DNA of 47,752 bases from a bacterium (GCA_022616075.1 JAKEFK010000274.1:1-47752), one strand, 5' to 3'. Shown: positions 1 to 8,698, numbered from the stretch's first letter. Made by a program: numbers and translations. Notes: generated by a model from the letters alone, not told the origin.

Positions 1-1
1 G

Positions 2-637
2 TTAGGCGGAGCTGGGGCTGGAATACGATGAAATCAGGAGACGGCTGAGTGGCCAACTGCTTATGTAGCCGCCAAAAATTCCTGTCATACCGGCACCCAG
101 AACCCAGGTTATCGTGTGATCTAGCAGTGTTGGCGACTCTGGATCGAAAACACCGGACCTGATTGCAGCGAACATAACAGGCGTGGTAAATGCCATTCCT
201 ATGCAGAAGCCCAAGATCGTCGCGATTGTCCATACCAATCGTCGGCCCTTAAATCCTTGAAAACTCACCCACGCGGCGGAGCCAAGGACGGTGAAGCCTA
301 AAATCCAATCAGTAGGTGGGCGATAGATCTTCGCTCCAAATTGGAACGCTGCGGTAAACACAATGGTGGCACCAATGATTCTTGCTGCGCTAACAGATAG
401 CCATGGCCCCAGCGCAGCACGTTGTGCCGAGAAAAGGATCAAGCCAACGACAAGGAGACCGAGCGTATGTGCGATGTCCTGTGCAAATGTTAGATCATCC
501 CCATGGGGACCCGTGATGCCATGGCCTATAAGGCTGAAAAGCAGGAAGGCAATGATCAACCCAACAACATTCGCGAACCACCACCGATACCGCAACTTTC
601 TACGATTGTCTTTAACCGAAGCCGCTATCTCAGTCAT
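2..637 (-). CDS. Conserved-type integral membrane protein, function unknown
   Basis: A 211-residue protein with about five or six hydrophobic segments; the first begins soon after a short basic N-terminus (KDNRRKLRYRWWF). I do not recognise the family and see no catalytic motif. The frame stays open to 715, but I place the start at 637 because a GGAG Shine-Dalgarno lies seven bases before that ATG, whereas the extra upstream residues run into an inverted repeat. The stop codon is at the very edge of the window, so the gene is complete. It is separated by about 250 bases from the recombinase remnant and has no evident operon partner. Being polytopic is clear from the sequence; any transport or signalling role would be a guess. 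Confidence 0.6.
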   Translation of the reverse strand: MTEIAASVKDNRRKLRYRWWFANVVGLIIAFLLFSLIGHGITGPHGDDLTFAQDIAHTLGLLVVGLILFSAQRAALGPWLSVSAARIIGATIVFTAAFQFGAKIYRPPTDWILGFTVLGSAAWVSFQGFKGRRLVWTIATILGFCIGMAFTTPVMFAAIRSGVFDPESPTLLDHTITWVLGAGMTGIFGGYISSWPLSRLLISSYSSPSSA

Positions 638-690
638 TAACTCTTCTCCTTTGTTCAACACTTCCCTTTTTGCGCCGCCGAACGTATAGG

Positions 691-793
691 CTTCTATGCG
701 GCAACTCGCTCGCAAGACCCGGTAGGTAGAGTATCAGAAAAGCGGAATGGTGAAAAATAAGTGAGAAAGAGTCAGCGAGTTGCCGTATAGAAG
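691..793. repeat. 20-bp inverted repeat flanking 63 bases
   Basis: Positions 691-710 (CTTCTATGCGGCAACTCGCT) and 774-793 are reverse complements with one mismatch in 20. The intervening 63 bases hold no gene. It lies between the membrane protein gene and the recombinase element, so it may be an end of the element, a small non-autonomous element, or a cruciform or recombinase site. No flanking target duplication is obvious. Confidence 0.6.
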
Positions 794-887
794 TCCGTTG
801 GACGAAACCGCGGCGGTCGGTATGGGTAATGAAGGTCGATTTGAAACTGAGGGCACTTATTGTTGGAATGAATTGAGATGAGAAGTT

Positions 888-1298
888 GTGAGAAGGGGAT
901 CTCCATTCCTTTCCGCAGATTATTTGACCGTACGTCTGAAGGACGGACTGCGAATCGCAATTCCATCCTGGATGCTAGATCCGATTCTCTGCGATCAGCT
1001 AAAAGAAGAGGATTCACCGCATATTGCTATTTCCGCCCTTCTGTCTCTGTGCGATTTGGTGGACAGCCAACCCTTGCTTTCCGCCGCGGAGTCCTGTAGT
1101 TCTGGGCCTCAGAAGAAAGGAGGTTCTGATGCGACAGAACAAGAAGACACTTGCAAAAATGCAACAAACCCTACCCTTCGCCCGAAAGGATATTTGGAGG
1201 CATCTTCCAAAAGAGCGGCGAGATCAGTGCCGGGATCTTCTGAGCCGGCTGCTCCGCGAAGTGATCCGATGCGAAGCAAAATAAGAAAACTGCAATGA
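888..1298 (+). pseudogene. Remnant of a recombinase-associated accessory ORF (DUF5372-like?)
   Basis: The first ~70 residues contain a segment of the type 'LxDGLRIAIPSWML' followed by an aliphatic helix (ALLSLCDLVDSQPLL). This resembles the small DUF5372-like proteins often encoded just upstream of transposon serine recombinases; that resemblance is from memory, not a search. The frame opens only at 882 with a GTG at 888 and no good ribosome site, so the N-terminal part is missing. The last ~60 residues overlap the next ORF in another frame and look non-coding. I treat it as a truncated remnant. Confidence 0.35.
1129..1284 (+). CDS. Small basic protein of the serine-recombinase element
   Basis: A 51-residue basic protein starting at an ATG with a strong AAAGGAGG ribosome site five bases upstream (1117-1123). 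The sequence is rich in Lys/Arg/Leu and has a C-terminal amphipathic helix (RDQCRDLLSRLLREVI). Small ORFs of this type commonly sit between the DUF5372-like ORF and the large recombinase gene in such elements, which is exactly its place here, 101 bases before the recombinase start. Its function is not known to me; co-mobilisation with the recombinase is inferred from position only. Confidence 0.5.
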   Translation: MRQNKKTLAKMQQTLPFARKDIWRHLPKERRDQCRDLLSRLLREVIRCEAK

Positions 1299-1385
1299 GC
1301 CATGAAGCGATTCTCTCAGCGTTTTCTTCAGCGGATCAAGAATTTACTACCGTATTAGATTTAATTTCTTAGATAGGAGGAATCA

Positions 1386-2168
1386 ATGAGTGATAAAATC
1401 CAGGAGCATCACCTTCAACGGACCGCTTATGTTTACGTGCGCCAATCCACTATGCAACAGGTTCGCTACCATAAGGAAGGGCAATTGCGACAATACAGCT
1501 TGGAAAAGCGAGCTCAGGATCTGGGTTTCCGCAAAACGATTGTCATAGATGAGGACCTGGGCCGAAGTGGAAGCGGACGGGTCGACCGGCTGCTTTTGGG
1601 ATTGAAAGGGACAATGAGTGAATTCGAACTCAGTTTGTTCCGGCAGCGTGCCAGACAAGCCTTTGAGCAAAAGATTGCGCGGGGTTATGTAATGTGGGAA
1701 GTTCCGGTGGGATTCGTAAGAACTGAAGATGATCGCATCGAAAAAATACCGGATCTCCAGGTACAGGAAGCAATTGAAAGTTTGTTCAGCAAATTCCGTG
1801 AATTAGGCAGCGCCAGACAAGCCTTGTTATGGTACCGTGATGAGCAAATTCCGCTGCCGGAGGCAAAAGCAGGAACTTCGGGTGAGGAAATCATCTGGTC
1901 TTTGCCGCAAGGAAACCGTATACGCCAAATTCTGAAGAACCCCTGCTATGCCGGAGCACTCGCCTATGGTCGATCCGCTGCACGCGTAATTGTCCAAGAT
2001 GGAAGATCCTGTCAGTCCTCCACCCGGCGCAGGAAGCCCATTGACGAATGGAAGGTTTTGATTCGCGATCATCATGAAGGGTATATTACTTGGGAAGAAT
2101 ATTTGCAGAATCAAAAAACCCTGGAGGCAAATCTACGAACAGTAAATCGTACCGGCGAAGCACCTTGA
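1386..2168 (+). pseudogene. Serine recombinase (resolvase/invertase family), internally deleted and truncated
   Basis: The N-terminus carries the catalytic-serine segment of the resolvase domain (YVYVRQSTMQQV, Ser21), and the region after residue 66 matches the end of the same domain (DRLLLGLKGTMSEFELSLFRQRA), followed by the start of the recombinase DNA-binding domain (YAGALAYGR near residues 193-201). The roughly 50-60 residues that normally lie between, including the Arg-containing 'ASRLARN' active-site motif, are absent: GRSGSG (residues 59-64) is fused directly to DRLLLG in frame. The C-terminal half of the large recombinase, with its zinc ribbon and coiled coil, is also missing; the ORF runs out in sequence antisense to the neighbouring TIR gene. 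An AGGAGG site precedes the start. The protein cannot be an active recombinase. Confidence 0.8.
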
Positions 2169-3066
2169 GGCATTCCAATGTGGCCTCGAAATCGCTGTGA
2201 TAACGTCCCTCATGTTGGGCTAGATAGTGCTTGGCAACATCCAGCAAGATGAGGCAGGGAGTGAATGTGTTACCCAACACCGCTCCCAGTTCCAGCCAGG
2301 AGTCGAGTGCATGTCGCAAAAGCATTCCGTGCACGTTGGCAGGTACCAGTTTTGAAGTATCTAGAAACGCACCGCAAGCCTCAGTCGTCTCTCCAACATA
2401 GTTGTGTGACGTTCGAGCGATTTCGTGTAACCGAAGGACGTACGCCGTCACGGACTCGCTGCGCATTTCATGAGACACTTCGATCATCAACCTCACGGCA
2501 TACATCTCATCGGCATAGAGATCGTAATTTTCGTGAAGGTGACGAAGAACAGTCGTCGCCGAAAACTGCATCACGAAAGCAGCATAGTCCTTAATCCAAC
2601 GTGATCTTTGGTCCAAACTCCAGTACTTGTTTACCGGCCGAAAAGCGTCAGCCAGATTCGAGGTTAGGGCACGCACGACCGTGGTGCGCAGCTGCTCCAG
2701 TCCGAGCTCTCAGTTTTCATCAAGATCGATGGTCTGTAGGCGTGCAATATCCCCAATCAGATCACAATCGTCAAGACGGACCGGGACGATGAACGGCTGA
2801 TTCTCCGGAAACGCAGAATGCCTACGAAGAGCAGCGTCAATTTCTTCATGGAGGAATCTCTTTCTTGCAAATGCAAGACGTGAGAGGAGGAGGATGAACA
2901 AACTGCTTTCAGCAATCGCGGCGAAGATAGTCTCTCTCCAGTTCTCTCCCGGTTGGAGATTTTCCTTATCCATCCAGGGAGACAGTTCCTCAATGGAGGC
3001 TAGATACGCGTAGATCCGACGCGAGGACTCGATGTCTTCGCGCGCATAGCTTATGAATACCTTCAA
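2086..3066 (-). pseudogene. TIR-domain protein interrupted by an in-frame TGA; C-terminal domain unknown
   Basis: Residues 1-118 (3066 to 2713) are a TIR domain: it begins MKVFISYARED, has the SPWMDKENLQPG loop, and keeps the acidic residue of the NADase site in FLHEEIDAAL (Glu74/75). A TGA at 2712-2710 follows DLDEN. The same frame then continues without another stop for 208 residues, starting ELGLEQLRTTV, which is the expected last helix of a TIR domain; TIR proteins usually have a Trp (TGG) where this TGA sits. The downstream part is mainly helical and I do not recognise it. Its last ~20 residues overlap the recombinase ORF end, so the original C-terminus was probably lost at a junction near 2140. 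TIR proteins of this build are typically NAD-degrading defence effectors or partners; that role is inferred. Confidence 0.65.
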
Positions 3067-3160
3067 CAGCCTGACCTCACTAATCCTCCGCTTACGCCTG
3101 CTCGGCTTTTCGCTTCTGTCTATCGCAATCCATTCAAGAAAAACGATTTTCGCATAAAAC

Positions 3161-4363
3161 TTATTTCCTGTATCCGATTACGTAATACTCCAGCGATTCG
3201 TACAAGAAACGGTTCAATCTTCCAGTTAAGGACTTCAAGTACTCATAAACCGCCGGATGGAAATCTTCTTTCTTTGGTTCGGGCAGTTTTTGTTGCTCCG
3301 GAACCGGCGAAATCAGATGAGCTTCCACATCTTTGAATCCGGCGTATCGAAGCATAAAGAGAAGGGTTTCCGGATGGACAGGGAAGACATGCGTGGGATC
3401 TTTAAAAAAGAGATGGTGAAATCCAAAAACGGATAAAGGATTTACTGTTTCCATCACAAGAGGCGCGCCTTTTTTCATTACGCGATGCAAACAGGAAAGC
3501 AAATTGTGCACTGTTTCCGGTGGCAGATGCTCCACAACCTGCGCGCAGAAAACTGCGCCGGTGCTCTCCAGCTCCAATTTTTGAACGTGTTCAAAAATAT
3601 CTTCTGCTGTGGCATTCAGACCTGCTGAGCGCAAACGCTCCACCTCATATTCGCTGATGTCGACGCCGTACGCATTTTTGCCGGATTCTTTCATCAGCTG
3701 CAGGAATTCACCTCGACCGCAGCCGAGGTCCAGGATCGGTTCCGGCGCATTCTCAAAATAAGGCAGGTAGCGGCGGAGCGATTCTTTCAATCGATCGTAG
3801 GGTTCACGGAAAACCTGTTCGAACACATGATATCGAAAATCTTTCTCCCTGGGTGAGGACGCAGGCGTTCCGGCAGCAGGCGCGGACGGCACGCCCGCGG
3901 CACTTTTTCTGACCTGGCCCTCCAAAGAGGCAATTTGCATCTGCAGCTCATCCAATTTTTTCGCAATGTCTCCCACGTGATAGGTTACGTTGTGGTTTTC
4001 CTCCAAACGTAATTCCTGGATCTTCGCATCCATCCATGGAGTAATCTGCTGGAAATACTCAATCTGCAACGCGAGAAGTTTGCTCAATTGTGTTGTTGTC
4101 GAACGTAAGTAATCCAGAAGTTCATTGATCAGATGCACCGCGCGCGCGTTGAAAACCTGTTGCTGGTCCGGTAGGGCGTAGATCTCGTTCATCTCCTGCT
4201 GAATTTTTTGCAGCAGCGGCACACTTTGATCGATCGTTGGAATGGAGTGGAGCTGATCGATTTTAGAGAGCCAATTGTTGTAGATTTGCTGAAGCCGGCG
4301 AGCTGCTTCTATCGCTGCCTGCCAATCTTCATGCGCTTGCCTGGACCAGGGAGGATCACCCAA
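3161..4363 (-). CDS. SAM-dependent methyltransferase with N-terminal coiled coil
   Basis: The C-terminal half is a class I methyltransferase: motif I ILDLGCGRGEF near residues 212-222, an acidic strand end GVDISEYE, and a later VVEHLPP segment. The first ~150 residues are predicted helical and coiled-coil (Gln/Leu/Glu rich), followed by a Pro/Ala linker. This architecture is common in bacterial polysaccharide loci, where the coiled coil holds the enzyme in a complex that caps or modifies glycan chains; that role is inferred from architecture and from the sugar transferases 3 kb away. The start is a TTG with an AAAGGA site seven bases upstream. Substrate unknown. Confidence 0.75.
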   Translation of the reverse strand: MGDPPWSRQAHEDWQAAIEAARRLQQIYNNWLSKIDQLHSIPTIDQSVPLLQKIQQEMNEIYALPDQQQVFNARAVHLINELLDYLRSTTTQLSKLLALQIEYFQQITPWMDAKIQELRLEENHNVTYHVGDIAKKLDELQMQIASLEGQVRKSAAGVPSAPAAGTPASSPREKDFRYHVFEQVFREPYDRLKESLRRYLPYFENAPEPILDLGCGRGEFLQLMKESGKNAYGVDISEYEVERLRSAGLNATAEDIFEHVQKLELESTGAVFCAQVVEHLPPETVHNLLSCLHRVMKKGAPLVMETVNPLSVFGFHHLFFKDPTHVFPVHPETLLFMLRYAGFKDVEAHLISPVPEQQKLPEPKKEDFHPAVYEYLKSLTGRLNRFLYESLEYYVIGYRK

Positions 4364-4377
4364 CTCTTAATCCTTTG

Positions 4378-4450
4378 AAACCACAGATAAACACAGATGA
4401 ACACGGACAGAATCTAAAAATCTGTGTTTATCTGTGTTCATCTTTGGTTT
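4378..4450. repeat. Palindromic repeat, family C copy 1 (ACCACAGATAAACACAG)
   Basis: Left arm AAACCACAGATAAACACAGA and right arm TCTGTGTTCATCTTTGGTTT form a long imperfect hairpin. The same family is at 36291-36364. The right arm encodes the last eight residues and stop of the adjacent galT gene. Confidence 0.85.
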
Positions 4451-5471
4451 GATTTTGCGCTTCTTTCTCCGGCCCGGGGACCGCTTCGCGGAGATACCGC
4501 GCTGCTTCTTCCGGGCAGGTAGGATTGATATAAAATCCGCTTCCCCATTCAAATCCTGCCACTTTCGTGAGCTTCGGAATTAGTTCGATGTGCCAGTGAT
4601 AGAAATCCTGTGTATTCTCATAAAACGGGGAAGAATGGATGATCATGTTATATGCGGGCTGGTCCAGAACACGATCCATTTTTCGCAAGACTGATTTAAA
4701 GAGTTTTGCCAGATTATCGTATTCGCGTTTTTGCGCGTTTTCGAAAAGCGAACTGTGCTGGCGTGGCATGATCCACGTTTCAAAAGGAAAACGAGGAGCG
4801 AAAGGAGAGAAAGCGATGAAATCGTTGTTCTCTTCGATCAGGCGCGTTCCTTCGGACTTTTCCTGCGTGATGATATCGCAATAAACGCAGCGATCCTTGT
4901 AGTTGAAGTAGTTCTTCGCGCCAGTGATTTCTTCTCCTGCAAGCTTAGGAACGATCGGTAATGCGATGATTTGCGAATGACTGTGTTCGAGCGTTGCTCC
5001 TGCAGGTTCTCCGTGATTCTTGAAAATGAGAATGTAACGAAAACGTTTGTCTCGTTTTAAGTCCAAAACTCGATCCCGGAAGGCCCAGAAGACGTTTGCT
5101 ATATCTTGAACGGGCATCCTGGAAAGCGTCATGTCGTGTTGCGGCGTTTCGACAACCACTTCATGCGCTCCAATGCCGTTCATTTTGTCAAACATGCCTT
5201 CACCCTGGCGTTCCAGCTCTCCTTCGATGTGCAAAGCGGGATACTTGTTGGGTACCACGCGAAGACTCCAACCGGTTTGATCTTTGCCGGTTCCGTTGCG
5301 CCGGTATGCAAGAAGCTCGGGCGGTGTATGCTGCTCATTTCCTTCACAGAAAGGACAAAAGCCCCCTTTTCGTTCCACAGAATATTTGCCGTAGCTGGAT
5401 GGTCTTTTCTCCCGTTCTGTGGAGATAATCACCCAGCGTCCGCTGACGGGGTCGCGTCTTAATTCAGGCAT
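4428..5471 (-). CDS. galT: Galactose-1-phosphate uridylyltransferase
   Basis: 347 residues, the usual length. It transfers UMP from UDP-glucose to galactose 1-phosphate in the Leloir pathway, in the cytoplasm, supplying UDP-galactose. The start MPELRRDPVSGRWVII is typical. The histidine-triad nucleotidyl-transfer motif is intact as EHSHSQIIAL, preceded by the conserved FKNHGEPAGATLEHSH context, and two CxxC pairs (CPFC, CVYC) can bind zinc. The C-terminal half has HWHIELIPK. The final residues (NQTKDEHR) and stop come from palindromic repeat family C, so the natural C-terminus has been replaced. No galK or galE is adjacent; UDP-galactose could feed the nearby glycosyltransferases. Confidence 0.93.
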   Translation of the reverse strand: MPELRRDPVSGRWVIISTEREKRPSSYGKYSVERKGGFCPFCEGNEQHTPPELLAYRRNGTGKDQTGWSLRVVPNKYPALHIEGELERQGEGMFDKMNGIGAHEVVVETPQHDMTLSRMPVQDIANVFWAFRDRVLDLKRDKRFRYILIFKNHGEPAGATLEHSHSQIIALPIVPKLAGEEITGAKNYFNYKDRCVYCDIITQEKSEGTRLIEENNDFIAFSPFAPRFPFETWIMPRQHSSLFENAQKREYDNLAKLFKSVLRKMDRVLDQPAYNMIIHSSPFYENTQDFYHWHIELIPKLTKVAGFEWGSGFYINPTCPEEAARYLREAVPGPEKEAQNQTKDEHR

Positions 5472-5484
5472 TGAACTCCTTTGT

Positions 5485-5691
5485 GTAGTGGCAGAGCATT
5501 TGCCAAATTAGAAGCATAGGCGTGGCGTAAAACAAAATATTTATCTGGTATAAGCATGGCATTTATCGCAATGCTCTGCAGAGTTCGGAAACAAGCAGAG
5601 CATTTTCGATGTATAAGGGATCCTGCGTACGCCTGAACCTCATAATTAGACTATGTGCAATCCAGGAGAGTGGAAAATGCTCTGCCACTAC
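5485..5691. mobile_element. MITE-like element with perfect 17-bp terminal inverted repeats
   Basis: The 207-base non-coding segment between galT and yraN begins GTAGTGGCAGAGCATTT (5485-5501) and ends with its exact reverse complement (5675-5691). Internal shorter inverted copies, AATGCTCTGC and GCAGAGCATT, lie near 5567-5605. It encodes no protein of its own and no clear target-site duplication is visible. Its size and ends fit a miniature inverted-repeat transposable element, but only one copy is in the window. Confidence 0.6.
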
Positions 5692-5695
5692 CATA

Positions 5696-6058
5696 TTAAA
5701 ATGCATTTTGGATCCATTCGATTTCTGCAGCAGAAGTATCCTTCATCGTAATACTCAAAACATCAAATCGGTACTTCTGATCCCGCTGTGATGGTTGTTG
5801 CTGCACGTAAAATTTGGCCGCTGTTTTCAAATGTTTTCGTTTTCGATAGCCCACCGCTTCCCATGGCTGAGCGAACTCATTCGAAGCGCGTGTTTTGACT
5901 TCCACAAAGAGTACGATTTTCCCTAATCTGGCGATAATGTCAATTTCTCCATGAGTACCTGCTCGAAAATTACGCTCCAGAATTTTGCATCCTTTCTTTT
6001 TCAAGAAATTGCATGCGTGCTTTTCGCCGAGCGGCCCCAGACTCACGACTTCTTCCAC
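5696..6058 (-). CDS. yraN: YraN/UPF0102 family putative endonuclease
   Basis: 120 residues, normal for the family, which has a restriction-endonuclease-like fold. The hallmark segment is present: GEIDII (with the acidic active-site Glu-x-Asp), then VLFVEVKTRAS, with the ExK pair, and a downstream Ala/Lys-rich helix (KRKHLKTAAKFYV). Its cellular role is not well defined; the family is often near ribosomal, RNase HII or tRNA-synthetase genes. Start is GTG at 6058, overlapping the 3' end of cysS by 16 bases, which suggests translational coupling. The 3' end lies five bases from the MITE-like element. Confidence 0.85.
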   Translation of the reverse strand: MEEVVSLGPLGEKHACNFLKKKGCKILERNFRAGTHGEIDIIARLGKIVLFVEVKTRASNEFAQPWEAVGYRKRKHLKTAAKFYVQQQPSQRDQKYRFDVLSITMKDTSAAEIEWIQNAF

Positions 6059-7428
6059 CGCGTGCCGCCCGGTGTATCCTCCAGAATGATTCCCTGCGAG
6101 AGAAGGAGGTTCCGGATTTCATCCGCCATCCGAAAATCCTTTTTGCGACGCGCTTCATTGCGTTTTTCGATGAGCGCTTCAATTTCATCCGAGATGGTTG
6201 TTTCCGGAAAACTTGCAACTGCAAAAACCTGATCCATTTTCCGGATGAGTGCTTCAATCGCCTGCGCGTCCTGCGCTCCCAGCTGCCCTTTATCGGCAAG
6301 CTTATTCAGCTGGTAAATCATTTCAAAGAGCGCTCCCAGAGCGCCCGATATGTTGAGATCATCATCCAGAGATTCTTCGAATGTTTTTTGCGCCTTCAAT
6401 AGGATTACTTCTACTTCATTAGAACGCCCTTCCGGAAACGAATCGGAATGAAGCCGGTACAGGAAATCCTTCAAACGGCCGACCGCTCCTTTCGCCTGCA
6501 CAAGACTTTCGTCACTGAAGTTTAACTGCTTGCGGTAATGAACAGACATCAACATGTAACGCAGAACGACTGGATCATGACCTTCCTCAATCAGCTCGCG
6601 TACGGTGAAAAAATTTCCTTTGGATTTTGCCATCTTTTCACCTTCCACCTGGAGGTGAGCGCTGTGTAACCAGTAGCGCACAAAAGTCTGGCCGTAGCAT
6701 GCTTCACTTTGAGCAACTTCATTTTCATGATGAGGGAAAATCAGATCGACACCACCTGCATGAATATCGATAGGGATTCCAAGATACTTGATCGACATGA
6801 CTGAACATTCCAGATGCCAGCCTGGGCGCCCTGGTCCAAAGGGAGCATCCCAGTAATCCTCATCGTCTCTACGCCCCTTCCATAAAACGAAATCCTTGGG
6901 GCTCTCTTTTGTGTATTCGTCAGAATCAACGCGGTATCCATCAATCAGTGCTTGTTGATCCAGCCCGGACAGTTTGCCGTAGTCCGGCAGCGCCGTGATT
7001 CGAAAATAAATCGAATCGTGACTTTTGTAGGCGTAACCTTTCTCCAGCAATTTCTGCGTCATCTCGATCATTTCCGGAATGTGATCGGTTGCGCGAGGAT
7101 ATTTGTTTGCAGGCAGGATTTTCAGAGTGTCTCTGTCTTCAAAAAACGCTTGCGTATAAATATCAGTATATTCCCGCAAACTCAGATTTTGTTTTCGGGA
7201 TTTCAAAATCGTCTTATCATCGACATCCGTGATGTTCATTACATAGTTGACGTCGTAGCCTTTGTATTTCAGGTAACGGTAGAGGACGTCTTCAAACAGG
7301 AATGTGCGGAAATTTCCGATGTGCGCGCGATCGTGCACCGTAGGTCCGCAGCAATACATCGCCACTTTTCCCGCGTGAAGGGGAACGAATTCTTCGAGCT
7401 TCAGTCCTGCGGTGTTAAAAAGTCGCAT
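6043..7428 (-). CDS. cysS: Cysteinyl-tRNA synthetase
   Basis: Charges tRNA-Cys with cysteine. The class I signatures are intact: the HIGH-like HIGN in VHDRAHIGNF near residue 35, and KMSKS as KMAKSKGNF. The zinc-binding residues are visible as CCGPTV, ECSVMS and the HHENE segment. About 461 residues, full length for a bacterial CysRS. I chose MRLFNTAG (7428) over an ATG six codons earlier because homologues begin at this position and it reduces the overlap with the upstream glycosyltransferase to 14 bases; neither start has a good ribosome site. It sits between a glycosyltransferase and yraN on the same strand. Confidence 0.93.
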   Translation of the reverse strand: MRLFNTAGLKLEEFVPLHAGKVAMYCCGPTVHDRAHIGNFRTFLFEDVLYRYLKYKGYDVNYVMNITDVDDKTILKSRKQNLSLREYTDIYTQAFFEDRDTLKILPANKYPRATDHIPEMIEMTQKLLEKGYAYKSHDSIYFRITALPDYGKLSGLDQQALIDGYRVDSDEYTKESPKDFVLWKGRRDDEDYWDAPFGPGRPGWHLECSVMSIKYLGIPIDIHAGGVDLIFPHHENEVAQSEACYGQTFVRYWLHSAHLQVEGEKMAKSKGNFFTVRELIEEGHDPVVLRYMLMSVHYRKQLNFSDESLVQAKGAVGRLKDFLYRLHSDSFPEGRSNEVEVILLKAQKTFEESLDDDLNISGALGALFEMIYQLNKLADKGQLGAQDAQAIEALIRKMDQVFAVASFPETTISDEIEALIEKRNEARRKKDFRMADEIRNLLLSQGIILEDTPGGTRWKKS

Positions 7429-8602
7429 GCTGATTGACGTTGGCATTGAGATTCAAAGTTTCTTCATAGACGGTCAGAACCCGCGGCCAGCTGTAATAAC
7501 GATGAACATATCGTTGACCATTTAACCCGAACAGATGGCGAACCCGGTGGTGTCTCATGAGGTAATCGACGCAAGCGGAAAAATCATAGTAGTCATTATA
7601 GAATAGCCCGGCGTTACTTTTTATGCAGTGTTCTTTGAGGACTGCGCTCCCTTCTTTTACGAGCACAGGCGTTCTCGCGGCAAATCCTTCCAGTAGAAGC
7701 AACGAAAGACTTTCCATCACAGACGGAATAACGACGGCGAGAGCCCCCTGCAGCGCTTCCGATTTTTCCTGCTCACTTAAATACCCCGTATAGATAATGG
7801 AAGGGTCAGCAGGGAGGTTCATACTGAGGTGCCCGGAGAGAATCAGAAAAGGGAAGTCATCCAGATTGTGTTTTTTCTTCTGGTAAAACTCTACCAGTTC
7901 GGCGCAGCCTTTTCCTGCGTCGATTCGGCCACCGTAGTAAAAGTAGTCTTCGATCAATCCCTGTTTGCGTTTGAACGCTTTCCGGTTGATGTGAGCCGGA
8001 ATTTCAACGCCCACACCACCAACTCTTAAAACTTGCTGAAGCTGAAAGAGGGACTGCGCGAACTCTTTTTCGGCAGGAGTGTTGAAGATCAACGCGTAAG
8101 GGAGCGAAAACACCTGGCGAAACAGTGACAGCCGGATTGCAGGTTCATCATGAGCGGTTGGAACAAGCACGCTTTTTTCAGGCGCAATTTGCAAGCCATG
8201 ATAGGCGGGATAATACAGATAAGTGAAGAAGAGAAGACGATCGTACGTGCGGTGCATCGATTTCAAAAAATCAATCAGGGATGGGCTATAGGGGCCCTGA
8301 TCATCCAGCCACCGGAGCTCGTCTTCTATTGTATGGTTGTTCTGGTAAAGCTGATCTGAAAACCGGTTGAACTCTTCAAGATTCCGCGTCCGTTCCGTTT
8401 TAAATCTGTAAATCCGAACTCCGTTCAGCGAGCTTCTGCCTTCCGGATATTCATTCTTCCAGGAGATATAATCCCGCGCGCACGTTGTCAGCACTTCAAC
8501 GTCATGCTTCCGGGCAAGTCGTTCCGCAATCATCCGGCACAGATGTTCCGAGCCGCCCGTAATATCGGGACCGTAACGTTGAACGATGACCGCAATCTTC
8601 AT
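7415..8602 (-). CDS. Glycosyltransferase, family 4-like (type A copy 1)
   Basis: 395 residues with the two-Rossmann GT-B layout. The N-terminal domain starts MKIAVIVQRYGPDITGGSE, with the glycine loop typical of GT4 enzymes; the C-terminal nucleotide-sugar domain has YYGGRIDAGKG and the ExxSLxLLE motif as VMESLSLLLLEGF. Expected to transfer a sugar from a nucleotide donor to a glycan acceptor at the cytoplasmic face; donor and acceptor cannot be told. It is clearly paralogous to the gene at 10912-12081 (same RYG.DI.GG.E opening, RWxxxQGPxS segment and SNAGLFY..DY segment). Its 3' end overlaps cysS. A repeat of family A lies just upstream. Confidence 0.88.
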   Translation of the reverse strand: MKIAVIVQRYGPDITGGSEHLCRMIAERLARKHDVEVLTTCARDYISWKNEYPEGRSSLNGVRIYRFKTERTRNLEEFNRFSDQLYQNNHTIEDELRWLDDQGPYSPSLIDFLKSMHRTYDRLLFFTYLYYPAYHGLQIAPEKSVLVPTAHDEPAIRLSLFRQVFSLPYALIFNTPAEKEFAQSLFQLQQVLRVGGVGVEIPAHINRKAFKRKQGLIEDYFYYGGRIDAGKGCAELVEFYQKKKHNLDDFPFLILSGHLSMNLPADPSIIYTGYLSEQEKSEALQGALAVVIPSVMESLSLLLLEGFAARTPVLVKEGSAVLKEHCIKSNAGLFYNDYYDFSACVDYLMRHHRVRHLFGLNGQRYVHRYYSWPRVLTVYEETLNLNANVNQHATF

Positions 8603-8616
8603 CAAGAGACTATTCT

Positions 8617-8698
8617 AACCGCCAAGCCGCCAAGAACGCCAAGAAAATTCAAAACTCTTTTCTATTCTTCGTCTTGGCGCCTTGGCGTCCTGGCGGTT
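8617..8698. repeat. Palindromic repeat, family A copy 1 (AACCGCCAAG..CTTGGCGGTT)
   Basis: Imperfect hairpin starting AACCGCCAAGCCGCCAAG and ending CTTGGCGTCCTGGCGGTT, with an A/T-rich loop. Copies are at 12089-12160 and 25375-25446, and a half copy is near 45286-45306. It lies between two same-strand genes; the TAA stop of the upstream glycosyltransferase is at its edge. Confidence 0.88.

Noticed and set aside
2710-2712. TGA in the TIR gene read as selenocysteine
   Set aside because: The expected residue is Trp, no SelA/SelB/SelC or visible SECIS-like stem follows, and other genes in the window use TGA as an ordinary stop.
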